From assembly GCF_030815415.1 (NCBI RefSeq), contig NZ_JAUSWW010000001.1, forward strand, positions 4,526,001 to 4,590,000: a stretch of 64,000 nt of DNA, written 5' to 3'. Position numbers and translations under genes: made by a program. Numbering within the stretch: the first letter of the stretch is position 1; every line of letters starts with the position of its first letter. The notes under the pieces are model-generated. The model ran no database searches. It saw only the letters and a list, made by a program, of their open reading frames with translations, and was not told the origin of the DNA. This document shows, in pieces, positions 24,469 to 32,862 of this stretch. The DNA comes from Streptomyces canus. GTDB taxonomy: Bacteria; Actinomycetota; Actinomycetes; Streptomycetales; Streptomycetaceae.

Positions 24469-25731
24469 TCACTTCGTCCCCACCGTCCGCAGCACCGTCA
24501 GCGCCAGCGTGCGCGCCACCGCCACCACCTCCCGCACGGACACCCGCTCCCGCGCGCTGTGGGCGACCTGGATGTCCCCCGGCCCGAACTGGAGCGTCGG
24601 AATCCCGGCCCCGGCGTACAGGCGCAGATCGCTCCCGTACGACGCCCCGCGCTCCCTGAGCGGCCCGCCCCCGGCGTCCGCGTGCGCGCCGCGGATCACG
24701 CCGGGCAGCGGATGCCCCTCCGGCAGCCGACCGCTCGCGAACTGCCCACCGGGCCACGTCACGGTGACCGGATGGTCGGCCAACCAGGCGTCCCGGGCGC
24801 ACACTTCGGCCACGCACCGCTCGAACGCGGCCCGCGCCGCCGCCGGCTCCTCCCCCAGCCGTACGCCCAACCGCCCCTCCGCGACCAGCAGATCGGGCAC
24901 ACTGCTCGCCCAGTCCCCGGCACGCAGGGTCCCCACCGACAGGGCGTACGGGATCGGATACTCCGCCATCAGGGGGTGCGGCTCCCGGTTCCGCTCGGCC
25001 TCCAGCCGCCCCAGCGCCCGGTGCAGCGGCAGATAGGCGTCGATCGCGCTGACCCCCTCGCCGCGTGAACTGCCGTGCGCGGACTTCCCGTTGACGGCGA
25101 GCCGGAACGTCAGCGCGCCCGCGTTGGCGGTGACCAGGGTGCCGGCGGTCGGCTCGGCGATGACACAGACATCCCCGCCGTACCCTCGCTGCAACGTCCC
25201 GAACGCACCGAGCCCCCCGTCCTCCTCCCCCACGACGAAGTGCACGGCGACCCGCCCCCGCAGCCGCGCCCCACTGGCCCGCACCGCCTCCAGCGCGACC
25301 AGCTCCGCCACCAGCCCGGCCTTCATGTCACAGGCCCCGCGCCCGTGCACGACGTCCCCGACGACCCTGGGCACAAAGGGATCCCCCTCCCAGGCACCGA
25401 GATCCCCGGGCGGTACGACGTCCACATGCCCCTGAAGGATCAGCGTCGGCCCGTCCCCGCCCTCCCCGGTCCGCCCGACGAGCCCCCACGCCTCGTCCCG
25501 GGCCGCCTCCGCACCGGGAAAGCCGGGATGGGCACGCAACGCGTCCAGATCCATCGCCCACAGATCGACATCGAGCCCGAGCCGCTCCAGCCGCCCGGCG
25601 AGGTGATGCTGCAACTCCGACTCGGCGGCACTCCCGGTGATGCTGGGAATGGCCACGAGCTCGGCGAGCATCCGTCCGACGGCGCCTTCGTCGATACGTT
25701 CCAGCGCGGCGGCTTCCTCGGCACCCAGCAT
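24469..25731 (-). CDS. M20-family metallopeptidase (ArgE/DapE/acetylornithine deacetylase-like)
   Basis: A 420-residue M20 peptidase. Metal ligands can be placed: His in GHVDVVPPGD, Asp in GRGACDMKAG, the catalytic Glu in VGEEDGG, and Glu/Asp in CVIAEPTAG. The dimerisation insert follows (LTFRLAVNGKSAHGSSRGEG). The start at 25731 is fixed by GGGGAGG 5 bp upstream. It removes an acyl or amino-acid group from a small substrate in the cytoplasm; whether it acts in arginine or diaminopimelate synthesis cannot be said. Confidence 0.92.
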   Translation of the reverse strand: MLGAEEAAALERIDEGAVGRMLAELVAIPSITGSAAESELQHHLAGRLERLGLDVDLWAMDLDALRAHPGFPGAEAARDEAWGLVGRTGEGGDGPTLILQGHVDVVPPGDLGAWEGDPFVPRVVGDVVHGRGACDMKAGLVAELVALEAVRASGARLRGRVAVHFVVGEEDGGLGAFGTLQRGYGGDVCVIAEPTAGTLVTANAGALTFRLAVNGKSAHGSSRGEGVSAIDAYLPLHRALGRLEAERNREPHPLMAEYPIPYALSVGTLRAGDWASSVPDLLVAEGRLGVRLGEEPAAARAAFERCVAEVCARDAWLADHPVTVTWPGGQFASGRLPEGHPLPGVIRGAHADAGGGPLRERGASYGSDLRLYAGAGIPTLQFGPGDIQVAHSARERVSVREVVAVARTLALTVLRTVGTK

Positions 25732-25796
25732 GTACGCCTCCCCATCCCGATCGGAGCCATACCTGCTCACCGTAGACGCTTCGTAAGCCAGTGACT

Positions 25797-25864
25797 GGCA
25801 GATGTGTCCCACGCCGGGCGACGGCGACCTGGGGTTTTGCCGTCAGGTGTGGGACAGATCTGCC
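25797..25864. promoter_or_regulatory. Widely spaced inverted repeat upstream of the M20 peptidase gene
   Basis: ggcagatgtgtcccac (25797-25812) and gtgggacagatctgcc (25849-25864) are inverted copies with one mismatch, separated by 36 bp. They lie between the histidine kinase stop (25901) and the peptidase start (25731). They could be two operator half-sites or a long-loop terminator of the kinase operon. Confidence 0.5.
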
Positions 25865-25900
25865 GATCCCCCCTGCCCCTGCCCCGCCCTGCCCCCGCCC

Positions 25901-27313
25901 TCAGTCCCCGCCCACCGTGAAGCCGATCGCCGAGCCGCCGCCGTCCCTCCGGAGCGCGAACGGGGCTCCGCCGTGGGCCAGGGCCACCTCGCGGACGATC
26001 GACAGGCCCAGGCCCGAGCCGGGGAGGGAGCGGGCGTCGGCGGCCCGGTAGAAGCGGTCGAAGATGCGGATCAGGTCCGCTTCGGTGATTCCCGGGCCCC
26101 GGTCCAGGACCTCCACCCGGACGGTGCCCGGGCGGGCGGGGCCGGTCACCGTGATCTCGATCGGGGCGCGGCCCGCGCGGTCGAACTTCGCCGCGTTCTC
26201 CACGAGGTTCGACACCGCGCGCGTCAGCATGCCCGGCCTGCCGTCGGTCGTCGTGTCCCCGCTCACCCGGACCACCACCTCACGCCCGGTGCGGCGCCGC
26301 GCGAGCCCCGCCACGTCCTCGGCGATGTCGGCGAGGTCCACCCGCTGCGGCGGCTCGTTGTCGGACTGGCCGGCCGCGAGATCGACCAACTCGTTGACCA
26401 GGTCGGTCAGTTCGCGGGCCTCCTGGCCCAGGTCGGCGACCAGTTCGGCGCGGGTCTCGGGCGGCAGTTCGTCGATCCGCCGCAGCAGCGAGATGTTGGT
26501 ACGCAGGGAGGTCAGCGGCGTCCGCAGCTCGTGCCCCGCGTCCTGGACCAGACGGCGCTGGTCCTCCTCCGACTGCGCCAGCCGGCCCAGCATGCGGTCG
26601 AAGGCCCGGCCGAGGCGGCCCACCTCGTCGTACCCCGTCACCGGCACCTGGATACCGAGGCGGCGGGTGCGGGCGACGTCCTCCGCGGCCGAGGTGAGGA
26701 TCACCAGGCGGCGGGTGATGCGCCGGGCCAGCCACCAGCCGAACAGTCCGGCCCCGACCACCACGGCCGCCATCAGGATCAGGGTGCGTTGCTGGAGCGC
26801 CCGCAGCAGGTCCTCGGTGTCGCTGAACTCCTGCGCGACCTGCACCGCGCCCCGGCCGCCGCCGAGGGAGACGGTCGCGACCCGGTAGACGTCACTGCCG
26901 ACGTCGACGTCCTTGTGCTCGGCCAGCCGCCCCGCCTTCGTCGCCGCCGCGACGAGCCGGTCGGCGGCGACGACGGGCAGCCCGGGGCCGCCGGGGTCGA
27001 CGACGGAGCCGTCCGCCCCCAGCACCTGCACATCGGTACGGGCCGGGCGGACCAGGTCGTGTCCGGGCGCCGACGAGGAGAAGTCCTCCGGCGTCATCCT
27101 GTGCTGCCGCACCTCGTCCCGCAGGTCCTGTACGACCTCGTCGAACACGGACTGCTGGTCCACCCGGACCAGGCGGGCGGCGGCCCCGTACGACAGGATC
27201 CCGACGAGAACGGTGACGGCGGCCGTGACCGCCGCGAAGGACACCGCGAAGGTGGTCGCGAGCGAGACAAGGCCGGGCCGGCGTGTGCGCAGCAGCCGCG
27301 CGAGGCGGCCCAC
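25901..27313 (-). CDS. Sensor histidine kinase, MprB-like
   Basis: A 470-residue kinase. Two transmembrane helices (about residues 16-42 and 180-197) flank an extracytoplasmic sensor domain of about 135 residues. HAMP follows (RRITRRLVILTSAAEDVARTR in part), then the dimerisation helix with the phospho-acceptor in QDAGHELRTPLTSLR (His near 261). The HATPase_c domain has N (LVENAAKFD), G1 (DRGPGI) and G2 (GSGLGLSIVREV) boxes. The partner regulator gene is immediately upstream: the kinase start at 27313 adjoins the regulator stop at 27314. Domain order resembles the envelope-stress kinase MprB. The signal is unknown. Confidence 0.94.
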   Translation of the reverse strand: MGRLARLLRTRRPGLVSLATTFAVSFAAVTAAVTVLVGILSYGAAARLVRVDQQSVFDEVVQDLRDEVRQHRMTPEDFSSSAPGHDLVRPARTDVQVLGADGSVVDPGGPGLPVVAADRLVAAATKAGRLAEHKDVDVGSDVYRVATVSLGGGRGAVQVAQEFSDTEDLLRALQQRTLILMAAVVVGAGLFGWWLARRITRRLVILTSAAEDVARTRRLGIQVPVTGYDEVGRLGRAFDRMLGRLAQSEEDQRRLVQDAGHELRTPLTSLRTNISLLRRIDELPPETRAELVADLGQEARELTDLVNELVDLAAGQSDNEPPQRVDLADIAEDVAGLARRRTGREVVVRVSGDTTTDGRPGMLTRAVSNLVENAAKFDRAGRAPIEITVTGPARPGTVRVEVLDRGPGITEADLIRIFDRFYRAADARSLPGSGLGLSIVREVALAHGGAPFALRRDGGGSAIGFTVGGD

Positions 27314-28030
27314 TCAGTCCGCCCGCAGCACGTAACCCACGCCCCGCACCGTGTGGATCAGCTGCGGGGCGCCCGGCTCGTCGAGCTTGCGGCGCAGATA
27401 GCCGACGTAGACGGCGAGGTTCTTGGAGCCCGGCCCGAAGTCGTACCCCCAGATCCGGTCGTAGATCGTGGAGTGGTCGAGGACGATCCCGCTGTTGCGC
27501 ACCAGCAGTTCCAGCAGCTCGAACTCGGTACGGGTCAGCTCCAGCTCCCGCCCGTCCCGCCAGGCCCGCCGCGCCTGCGGGTCCATCTTCAGCCCGGCCG
27601 CCTCCAGGTACCGCTCGGGCACCGGCTGTTTGGGCGCCTCGACGGGGGCGACCCCGCCCGCCCCGCCGGTGCGACGCAGCAGGGCGCGCAGCCGGGCGAA
27701 GACCTCCTCGACGTCGAAGGGCTTGAGGACGTAGTCGTCGGCGCCCGCGTCCAGGCCGGCGATCCGGTCCTGGGTCTCCACGAGCGCGGTCAGCATCAGG
27801 ATCGGCGTCCGGTCGCCCTCGGCGCGCAGCACCCGGCAGACCTGGAGCCCGTCGATGCCCGGCATCATCACATCCAGCACGAGCACGTCGGGCGGGGTGC
27901 GGTGGGCCTGCGCCAGCGCCTCGACACCGTCGGCGACCGCGGTGACCCGGTAACCCTCCAGAGTCAGGGCTCGCTCCAGGGCGTGACGGATGGCGCGGTC
28001 GTCTTCGGCGAGCAGCACGGTCTGAGGCAC
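27314..28030 (-). CDS. OmpR/PhoB-family response regulator, MprA-like
   Basis: A 238-residue response regulator. The receiver domain has the acidic pair Glu9/Asp10, the phospho-acceptor Asp53 (DVLVLDVMMPG) and Lys in YVLKPFDVEE. The C-terminal winged helix (RELELTRTEFELLELLVRNSG, KNLAVYVGYLRRKLDE, IHTVRGVGYVLRAD) is complete. A Pro/Gly-rich linker of about 25 residues joins the two domains. It is the first gene of the pair with the kinase. The upstream region contains the 8-bp tandem array at 28153, about 120 bp before the start codon. Confidence 0.95.
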   Translation of the reverse strand: MPQTVLLAEDDRAIRHALERALTLEGYRVTAVADGVEALAQAHRTPPDVLVLDVMMPGIDGLQVCRVLRAEGDRTPILMLTALVETQDRIAGLDAGADDYVLKPFDVEEVFARLRALLRRTGGAGGVAPVEAPKQPVPERYLEAAGLKMDPQARRAWRDGRELELTRTEFELLELLVRNSGIVLDHSTIYDRIWGYDFGPGSKNLAVYVGYLRRKLDEPGAPQLIHTVRGVGYVLRAD

Positions 28031-28409
28031 GTCCCCATACTGCCAATACCGTCGCCGGTTCAGCCGGGTGAGCGGGCCGACGATCAGCCTTATTACCCGG
28101 CTCTCACCGTCACAGAGGCAACCGGAGGGCGTACGCCTACGCTCTTCTCACCACCGGGTGACCGGGTGACCGGGTGACCGGGTGACCGGGTGACCGGGTG
28201 ACCGGGTGACCGGGTGACCGGGTGACCGGGTGACCGGGTGACCGGGTGACCGGGTGACCGGGTGACCGGGTGACCGGGTGACCGAGTGGCCGAGCCACCA
28301 CGAGACCCAGCCACCGAGTGACCGGGTGACCGAGTGGCCCGGTGACCCAGCCACCAAGGGACCCAGCCACCGGGCCACCGAGTGGCCGAACCACCGCGCC
28401 ACCCAAGCC
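28031..28409. other. Gene-free 379-bp interval dominated by an 8-bp tandem array
   Basis: Between the response regulator start and the FMN reductase stop, the first 120 bp look like ordinary upstream DNA. The remainder is the repeat array and its decayed extension. Frames through the array encode only the repeated peptide HPVTRSPG in all three minus-strand frames and are not considered genes. Confidence 0.8.
28153..28280. repeat. Perfect 8-bp tandem array, 16 copies
   Basis: The unit accgggtg repeats 16 times without a mismatch from 28153 to 28280. From 28281 to about 28410 the 8-bp period continues in diverged form (accgagtg, gccgagcc, acccagcc, accgggcc). Such a homogeneous core with a decayed flank is the pattern of slippage-driven expansion. 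The array lies 120 bp upstream of the response regulator start and directly after the FMN reductase stop. Confidence 0.95.
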
Positions 28410-29048
28410 TCAGGCCGCCGGCGCGCCCGTCGGCGACAGCGCCGCCAGCTGCTCGGCGAACGGGACCACTTCGAAGCAGTCCCTGGCCTTGGCCGAAGTC
28501 GCCGACGCGGCCGACGCGGCCGGCTTGGCCTCCGGACGCCCCTCGGGCAGCAGCGCCACCAGCTCCCCCGCCGCCCGCTCGATCCGCCCGTCCAGTCCCT
28601 CCGCGCCCCAGTCCTCCGAGGCGGCGTACACCCCGGTCGGCACGACGACGGCCCGCAGATAGGAGAAGAGCGGCCGCAGCGCGTGGTCCAGCGCCAGGGA
28701 GTGCCGCGCACTGCCGCCGGTCGCCGCGATCAGCACCGGCTTCCCGGCCAGCGCGTCCTTGTCGAGGACGTCGAAGAACGACTTGAAGAGTCCGCTGTAC
28801 GACGCCGAGAACACCGGAGTGACGACGATCAGTGCGTCCGCCCCGGCCACGGCGTCCTGCGCGGCGGCGAGAGCGCGCCCGGGAAACCCGCTGGTGAGGT
28901 GGTTGGCGATCGCCACGGCGAGGTCGCGGACCTCGACGACCTGCACCTCGGCCGGAGCGAGCCGCTCCACGGCCGCCGCCAGCCGGTCGGCCAGCAGTCG
29001 CGTCGAGGACGGCACGCTCAGTCCCGCAGAGACGACGACGAGCTTCAT
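28410..29048 (-). CDS. NADPH-dependent FMN reductase, CE1759-like
   Basis: A 212-residue flavodoxin-fold reductase: KLVVVSAGLSVPSSTRLLAD binds the phosphate, VVTPVFSASYSGLFKSFFDVL is the family signature, and LIAATGGSARHSLALDHALRP follows. It should supply reduced FMN to the flavin monooxygenase whose stop overlaps its start (ATGA). The last 45 residues are Ala- and Ser-rich with a short repeat, ending TGAPAA at the edge of the 8-bp array. Confidence 0.92.
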   Translation of the reverse strand: MKLVVVSAGLSVPSSTRLLADRLAAAVERLAPAEVQVVEVRDLAVAIANHLTSGFPGRALAAAQDAVAGADALIVVTPVFSASYSGLFKSFFDVLDKDALAGKPVLIAATGGSARHSLALDHALRPLFSYLRAVVVPTGVYAASEDWGAEGLDGRIERAAGELVALLPEGRPEAKPAASAASATSAKARDCFEVVPFAEQLAALSPTGAPAA

Positions 29049-30157
29049 ACGACGGTCCCCTTCTTCTCTTCGGCCTTCACTTCGGCCTTCACTTCGGCGA
29101 GCAGCGACGCGTGGGTCGGCGCCTCGGGGACATCTTTCGCGCGGCCCTTCGCGAACTCCTCGCGCAGCACTGGAACGACCTCCTCGCCCAGCATGTCGAT
29201 CTGCTCCAGGACGGTCTTCAGCGGCAGCCCGGCGTGGTCCACCAGGAACAACTGGCGCTGGTAGTCGCCGGCGTACTCGCGGAAGCTCAGCGTCTTCTCG
29301 ATGACCTGCTCCGGGGAGCCCACGGTCAGCGGGGTCTGGTCGGTGAAGTCCTCCAGGGACGGCCCGTGTCCGTAGACGGGCGCGACGTCGAAGTAGGGCC
29401 GGAACTCGCGGATCGCGTCCTGGGAGTTCTTCCGCATGAAGATCTGCCCGCCGAGTCCCACGATCGCCTGCTCGGGCGTGCCGTGGCCGTAGTGCGCGTA
29501 CCGGCTCCGGTACAGCTCGACCATCCGCTTGGTGTGATCGGCCGGCCAGAAGATGTTGTTGTGGAAGAAGCCGTCACCGTAGTACGCGGCCTGCTCGGCG
29601 ATCTCGGGCGAGCGGATGGAGCCGTGCCAGACGAAGGGCGGTACGTCGTCCAGGGGGCGGGGGGTGGAGGTGAAGCCCTGGAGCGGCGTACGGAACTTCC
29701 CCTCCCAGTTCACGACGTCCTCGCGCCACAGGCGGCGCAGCAGGGCGTAGTTCTCGATGGCGAGGCCGATGCCGTCGCGGATGTCCTTGCCGAACCACGG
29801 ATAGACCGGGCCGGTGTTGCCGCGGCCCATCATCAGGTCCACCCGGCCGTCTGCCAGGTGCTGGAGCATCGCGAAGTCCTCGGCGATCTTCACCGGGTCG
29901 TTCGTGGTGATCAGCGTGGTGGAGGTCGAGAGGATGAGCCTCTCGGTCTGCGCGGCGACGTAGCCGAGCATCGTGGTCGGCGACGAGGGCACGAACGGCG
30001 GGTTGTGGTGCTCGCCGGTCGCGAAGACGTCGAGCCCGACCTCCTCGGCCTTCAGCGCGATGGCGACCATGGCCTTGATGCGCTCGCGTTCGGTCGGCGT
30101 CCGGCCCGTGGTGGGGTCCGGCGTGACATCGCCGACGCTGAAGATCCCGAACTGCAT
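29045..30157 (-). CDS. LLM-class flavin-dependent oxidoreductase, CE1758-like
   Basis: A 370-residue luciferase-like monooxygenase: FGIFSVGDVTPDPTTGRTPT at the start, ATGEHHNPPFVPSSP, STSTTLITTNDPVKIAEDFA, GRVDLMMGRGNTGPVYPW. Reduced FMN and oxygen should be co-substrates; the organic substrate is unknown. The C-terminus ends with an imperfect repeat (AEVKAEVKAEEKK), mirrored in the DNA by a cttcggcctt duplication near 29080. It forms an operon with the FMN reductase and is divergent from an MFS exporter, which together suggests a detoxification unit. Confidence 0.93.
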   Translation of the reverse strand: MQFGIFSVGDVTPDPTTGRTPTERERIKAMVAIALKAEEVGLDVFATGEHHNPPFVPSSPTTMLGYVAAQTERLILSTSTTLITTNDPVKIAEDFAMLQHLADGRVDLMMGRGNTGPVYPWFGKDIRDGIGLAIENYALLRRLWREDVVNWEGKFRTPLQGFTSTPRPLDDVPPFVWHGSIRSPEIAEQAAYYGDGFFHNNIFWPADHTKRMVELYRSRYAHYGHGTPEQAIVGLGGQIFMRKNSQDAIREFRPYFDVAPVYGHGPSLEDFTDQTPLTVGSPEQVIEKTLSFREYAGDYQRQLFLVDHAGLPLKTVLEQIDMLGEEVVPVLREEFAKGRAKDVPEAPTHASLLAEVKAEVKAEEKKGTVV

Positions 30158-30177
30158 GGTCGCTCACCCTCCAGGTT

Positions 30178-30191
30178 GTTGACTGTTCAAC
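30178..30191. promoter_or_regulatory. Inverted repeat upstream of the flavin monooxygenase gene
   Basis: GTTGA-CTGT-TCAAC lies 21 bp before the ATG at 30157 (minus strand), where the minus-strand promoter or its start point should be. It is a candidate repressor site. Confidence 0.5.
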
Positions 30192-30229
30192 TATACCGCT
30201 GAACGAGCACCCCGGCCCCGTTATTCCAC

Positions 30230-30277
30230 TTGACCCGCCAACCCTCCCGGCCTCATATTTATCTGCGTGACACAGAT
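30230..30277 (+). promoter_or_regulatory. Leaderless promoter of MFS gene with operator over the start codon
   Basis: The -35 is TTGACC (30230-30235), the spacer 18 bp, and the -10 is CATATT (30254-30259), so transcription should begin at the GTG at 30267. The palindrome ATCTGcgtgacaCAGAT (30261-30277) covers the start point and first codons. A repressor bound there would block transcription initiation. Confidence 0.6.
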
Positions 30278-31712
30278 ATTGCATGACGCAGATGACGCAC
30301 ACGCAGATGAAGGGCTTGGGAAACCGCCCCTCCCCGCTCGCACCCGCTGGGCGATCCTGGCCGTGATCCTCGCCGCGGACGTCCTCGACCTCCTCGACGC
30401 CACGATCACCAACATCGCCGCCCCGACGATCACCGCGGACCTCGGCGGCGGCCCCGGCCTCGTCCAGTGGCTCGGCGCCTCCTACGCACTCGCCCTCGGC
30501 GTACTGCTCGTCCCCGGCGGACGGCTCGGCGACAGATACGGCCGCCGCCGGCTCTTCCTGCTCGGGCTCGCCGGGTTCGTGGTGGCCTCACTGGCCTGCG
30601 GGCTCGCTCCCGACCCGACGACGCTGGTCGTCGCCCGGCTCGCCCAGGGCGCCTTCGGGGCCCTCGTCATCCCGCAGGGCTTCGGCATCCTCGGCGCCAC
30701 CTGGCCCCGCGACCAGATCGGCAAGGCCTTCAGCCTGTTCGGGCCCGCGATGGGACTGTCCGCGGTCGGCGGCCCGATCCTCGCCGGGTTCCTCGTCGAC
30801 GCCGACGTCCTGGGCCTCGGCTGGCGTCCCATGTTCCTGATCAACCTGCTGCTCGGCGGCGCCGCCCTGCTCGCCGCCGCCCGCCTGCTGCCGCGCGACC
30901 CGGGCGACCGGACCGTCTCGGTCGACGTCCGCGGGGCCGTGCTGCTCACCGGCGCGCTGCTCGGTCTGCTGGGCGGACTGATCGACGGCTCGGCGAGTGG
31001 CTGGACCAGTCGGCCACTGATCCTCCTGGCCATCGGCCTCGCCCTCTTCGCCGCCTCCAGCCACCGCCAGCGCACCGCCCCCCACCCACTCATCGAACCG
31101 ACCCTGCTCCACAACCGCGGCTTCGCGGCGGGCCTGGCCCTCGGCATCGTCGCGTTCGCCGCGACCGCAGGCCTCCTCTATGTCCTCTCCCTCTTCCTCC
31201 AACAGGGCCTCGGCCGCTCCCCCACCGGCACCGCACTAGCCCTGATCCCCCTGACCATCGGCATCGTCATCGCCTCGATCGCCTGCCACGGCCTGATCCA
31301 CACCCACGGCCGCCGCCTCATCCACGCCGGCCTCCTGACCCTCATCGCAGGCTGCGCCTACCTGACCCTGCTGATCCACAACTCCGGCACGCACACCGGA
31401 ACCTGGGCCCTCGTCCCACCCCTGCTGATCCTCGGCATCGGCATGGGCACCTGCTTCGGCACGGTCTACGACATCACGATCGGCGACATCGCCCCGGCGG
31501 AGGCGGGCAGCGCGAGCGGCTCGCTCAACGCCGTACAGCAACTGGCCAACGCGATCGGAGCGGCAGCGGTGACCACGGTCTACTTCCAGACGACCGGCAA
31601 CACCACGCACGCCACCACCGTCAGCCTCATCACGGTCACGGCCGCCCTCACCCTGTGCCTGCCACTGGTGGGCCTACTGCCACACAGGGCGCAGGAGGAC
31701 CAACACCACTGA
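30267..31712 (+). CDS. MFS multidrug exporter, DHA2 (14-helix) type
   Basis: A 481-residue transporter. Fourteen hydrophobic segments can be counted. Motif C-like and motif A features are present: LDATITNIAAPTITADL in helix 1 and its exit (Asp in the membrane), GRLGDRYGRRRLFLLG between helices 2 and 3, and GFGILGATWPRDQIGKAFSL. It exports drugs or natural products with proton exchange. The GTG at 30267 has no ribosome site but a promoter at leaderless distance. The first 20 residues are acidic with Asp/His/Ala repeats. It is divergent from the flavin monooxygenase operon. Confidence 0.93.
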   Translation: MTQILHDADDAHADEGLGKPPLPARTRWAILAVILAADVLDLLDATITNIAAPTITADLGGGPGLVQWLGASYALALGVLLVPGGRLGDRYGRRRLFLLGLAGFVVASLACGLAPDPTTLVVARLAQGAFGALVIPQGFGILGATWPRDQIGKAFSLFGPAMGLSAVGGPILAGFLVDADVLGLGWRPMFLINLLLGGAALLAAARLLPRDPGDRTVSVDVRGAVLLTGALLGLLGGLIDGSASGWTSRPLILLAIGLALFAASSHRQRTAPHPLIEPTLLHNRGFAAGLALGIVAFAATAGLLYVLSLFLQQGLGRSPTGTALALIPLTIGIVIASIACHGLIHTHGRRLIHAGLLTLIAGCAYLTLLIHNSGTHTGTWALVPPLLILGIGMGTCFGTVYDITIGDIAPAEAGSASGSLNAVQQLANAIGAAAVTTVYFQTTGNTTHATTVSLITVTAALTLCLPLVGLLPHRAQEDQHH

Positions 31713-31719
31713 GCCGGCT

Positions 31720-31753
31720 CAAGAAACAGGCTGGCGCAGCCAGCCGTTTCTTG
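31720..31753. terminator. Bidirectional terminator hairpin, part of dispersed repeat copy 2
   Basis: caagaaac and ggctggc arms (31720-31735) pair with gccagccgtttcttg (31739-31753) around a GCA loop, with one bulged A. It lies between two convergent genes. Confidence 0.75.
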
Positions 31754-31754
31754 A

Positions 31755-31784
31755 GGGGCGCGGGAGAACTGCGCGACAAGCCCC
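31755..31784. repeat. Dispersed hairpin-plus-tail repeat, copy 2 (tail)
   Basis: ggggcgcgggagaactgcgc followed by gacaagcccc, directly after the hairpin at 31720-31753. It differs from copies 1 and 3 by an A inserted in the GGGGAACT segment. The ends GGGGC and GCCCC can pair. Confidence 0.85.
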
Positions 31785-31824
31785 GACGAACCCGCACCCG
31801 CCACACAACACCCCCACCACCCCA

Positions 31825-32721
31825 CTAGGCGCCCGGCACCAACACCAACCGCCCCCGCACCCCACCCTCGGCGAGCCGCGCATGCGCCTTCACCGCCTCC
31901 TCCAACGGAAACGTCTCCGCCACCCGCAACGTCAGCACCCCCTCCTCGACCAACCCGACCAGCTCACCAAGCCGCGCCCCATCCGCACTCACCTCGACGG
32001 CCACCGTCCGAACTCCCCGGACCGACGCCGGCTGAGCCTGCGGAATGACCCCGACATACACACCCCTGTCCCGCACCCACTCCAGCGCCGCCTCCCCCAG
32101 CACCGCCGCATCCAGTACGCCGTCGAAGGCCCCCGCCTCCACCGCACCGGACGTGAAGTGGGCGGCCCCCAGGGACCGTACGAGCTCCTCGTCCCCCTCC
32201 CGCGCGAGCCCGGTCACCGAAATCCCCCGCCGGGAGGCGAGCTGGATGACGAACCCCCCGACCGCACCCGCCGCACCGGTCACCAGCAGGGACTGCCCCT
32301 CCGTCAACTCCGTGAGATCCAGGGCCTGGACGGCGGTCAGGGCGTTCAGCGGCAGCGTCGCCGCGTGTACGGCGTCGACCGTCCTCGGCGCCCGCGCGAC
32401 CGCGTCCGTGTCCAGGACGACGTAATCGGCGTGCGTGCCCAGCGGCGCGACCATGCCGTAGTCGAGCCCGACCACCTCATCCCCCACGTTCCACGCGGTC
32501 GCGACCCCGACGGCGTCCACCGTCCCGGCGACATCCCACCCGAGCCCGAGCTGCTTGCCCGCACCCCCGAAGACGCCCTGCCGCACCCCCGCGTCCACCG
32601 GGTTCAGCGTGGCCGCCGCCACCTTGATCCGTATCTGTCGCGCGGCAGGCTCGGGCACCTCGGTCTCCACGACCTCCACGGCCTCGGGCCCACCGAACGC
32701 GTTCACCACAACAGCACGCAT
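31825..32721 (-). CDS. NADP-dependent quinone oxidoreductase-like protein
   Basis: A 298-residue zinc-independent MDR protein: MRAVVVNAFGGPEAVEVVET, ATLNPVDAGVRQG, GLGWDVAGTVDAVG, and the Rossmann segment LLVTGAAGAVGGFVIQLASRR. It is a distant paralog of the protein at 966-1940. GGAG lies 7 bp before the ATG at 32721. It is divergent from an HxlR regulator, which commonly controls such oxidoreductases in response to electrophiles or quinones. The stop lies 41 bp past the repeat copy 2 tail. Confidence 0.92.
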   Translation of the reverse strand: MRAVVVNAFGGPEAVEVVETEVPEPAARQIRIKVAAATLNPVDAGVRQGVFGGAGKQLGLGWDVAGTVDAVGVATAWNVGDEVVGLDYGMVAPLGTHADYVVLDTDAVARAPRTVDAVHAATLPLNALTAVQALDLTELTEGQSLLVTGAAGAVGGFVIQLASRRGISVTGLAREGDEELVRSLGAAHFTSGAVEAGAFDGVLDAAVLGEAALEWVRDRGVYVGVIPQAQPASVRGVRTVAVEVSADGARLGELVGLVEEGVLTLRVAETFPLEEAVKAHARLAEGGVRGRLVLVPGA

Positions 32722-32799
32722 GCCAAGTCTCCTGGTTTTATTGGCGTTTGTGGGGATTCCCCACTCGCGTGGTATCCCCTTCACTGCCAACAACCCTAG

Positions 32800-32832
32800 G
32801 AAGAGTTACTATCTATAAGTAAGTAGTTACCT
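32800..32832. promoter_or_regulatory. AT-rich operator candidate between HxlR gene and its target
   Basis: gttactatctataagtaagt followed by agttac lies midway between the divergent starts. TACT (32807-32810) and AGTA (32822-32825) form spaced half-sites, and GTTAC occurs at 32805 and again at 32826. HxlR-type sites are usually AT-rich pairs of this kind. The island stands out in a GC-rich region. Confidence 0.5.
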
Positions 32833-32862
32833 GGAAGTGCGTAAGCATCCCGGAGGTGAGCC

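Noticed and set aside
25802..28177. Long plus-strand open frame (791 residues)
   Set aside because: Antisense to the two-component system genes. No domain or ribosome site; a composition artefact.
28153..28410. CRISPR array or repeat-protein gene
   Set aside because: There are no spacers; units abut with a period of 8 bp. The HPVTRSPG peptide appears in all three frames, so it is a by-product of the repeat.
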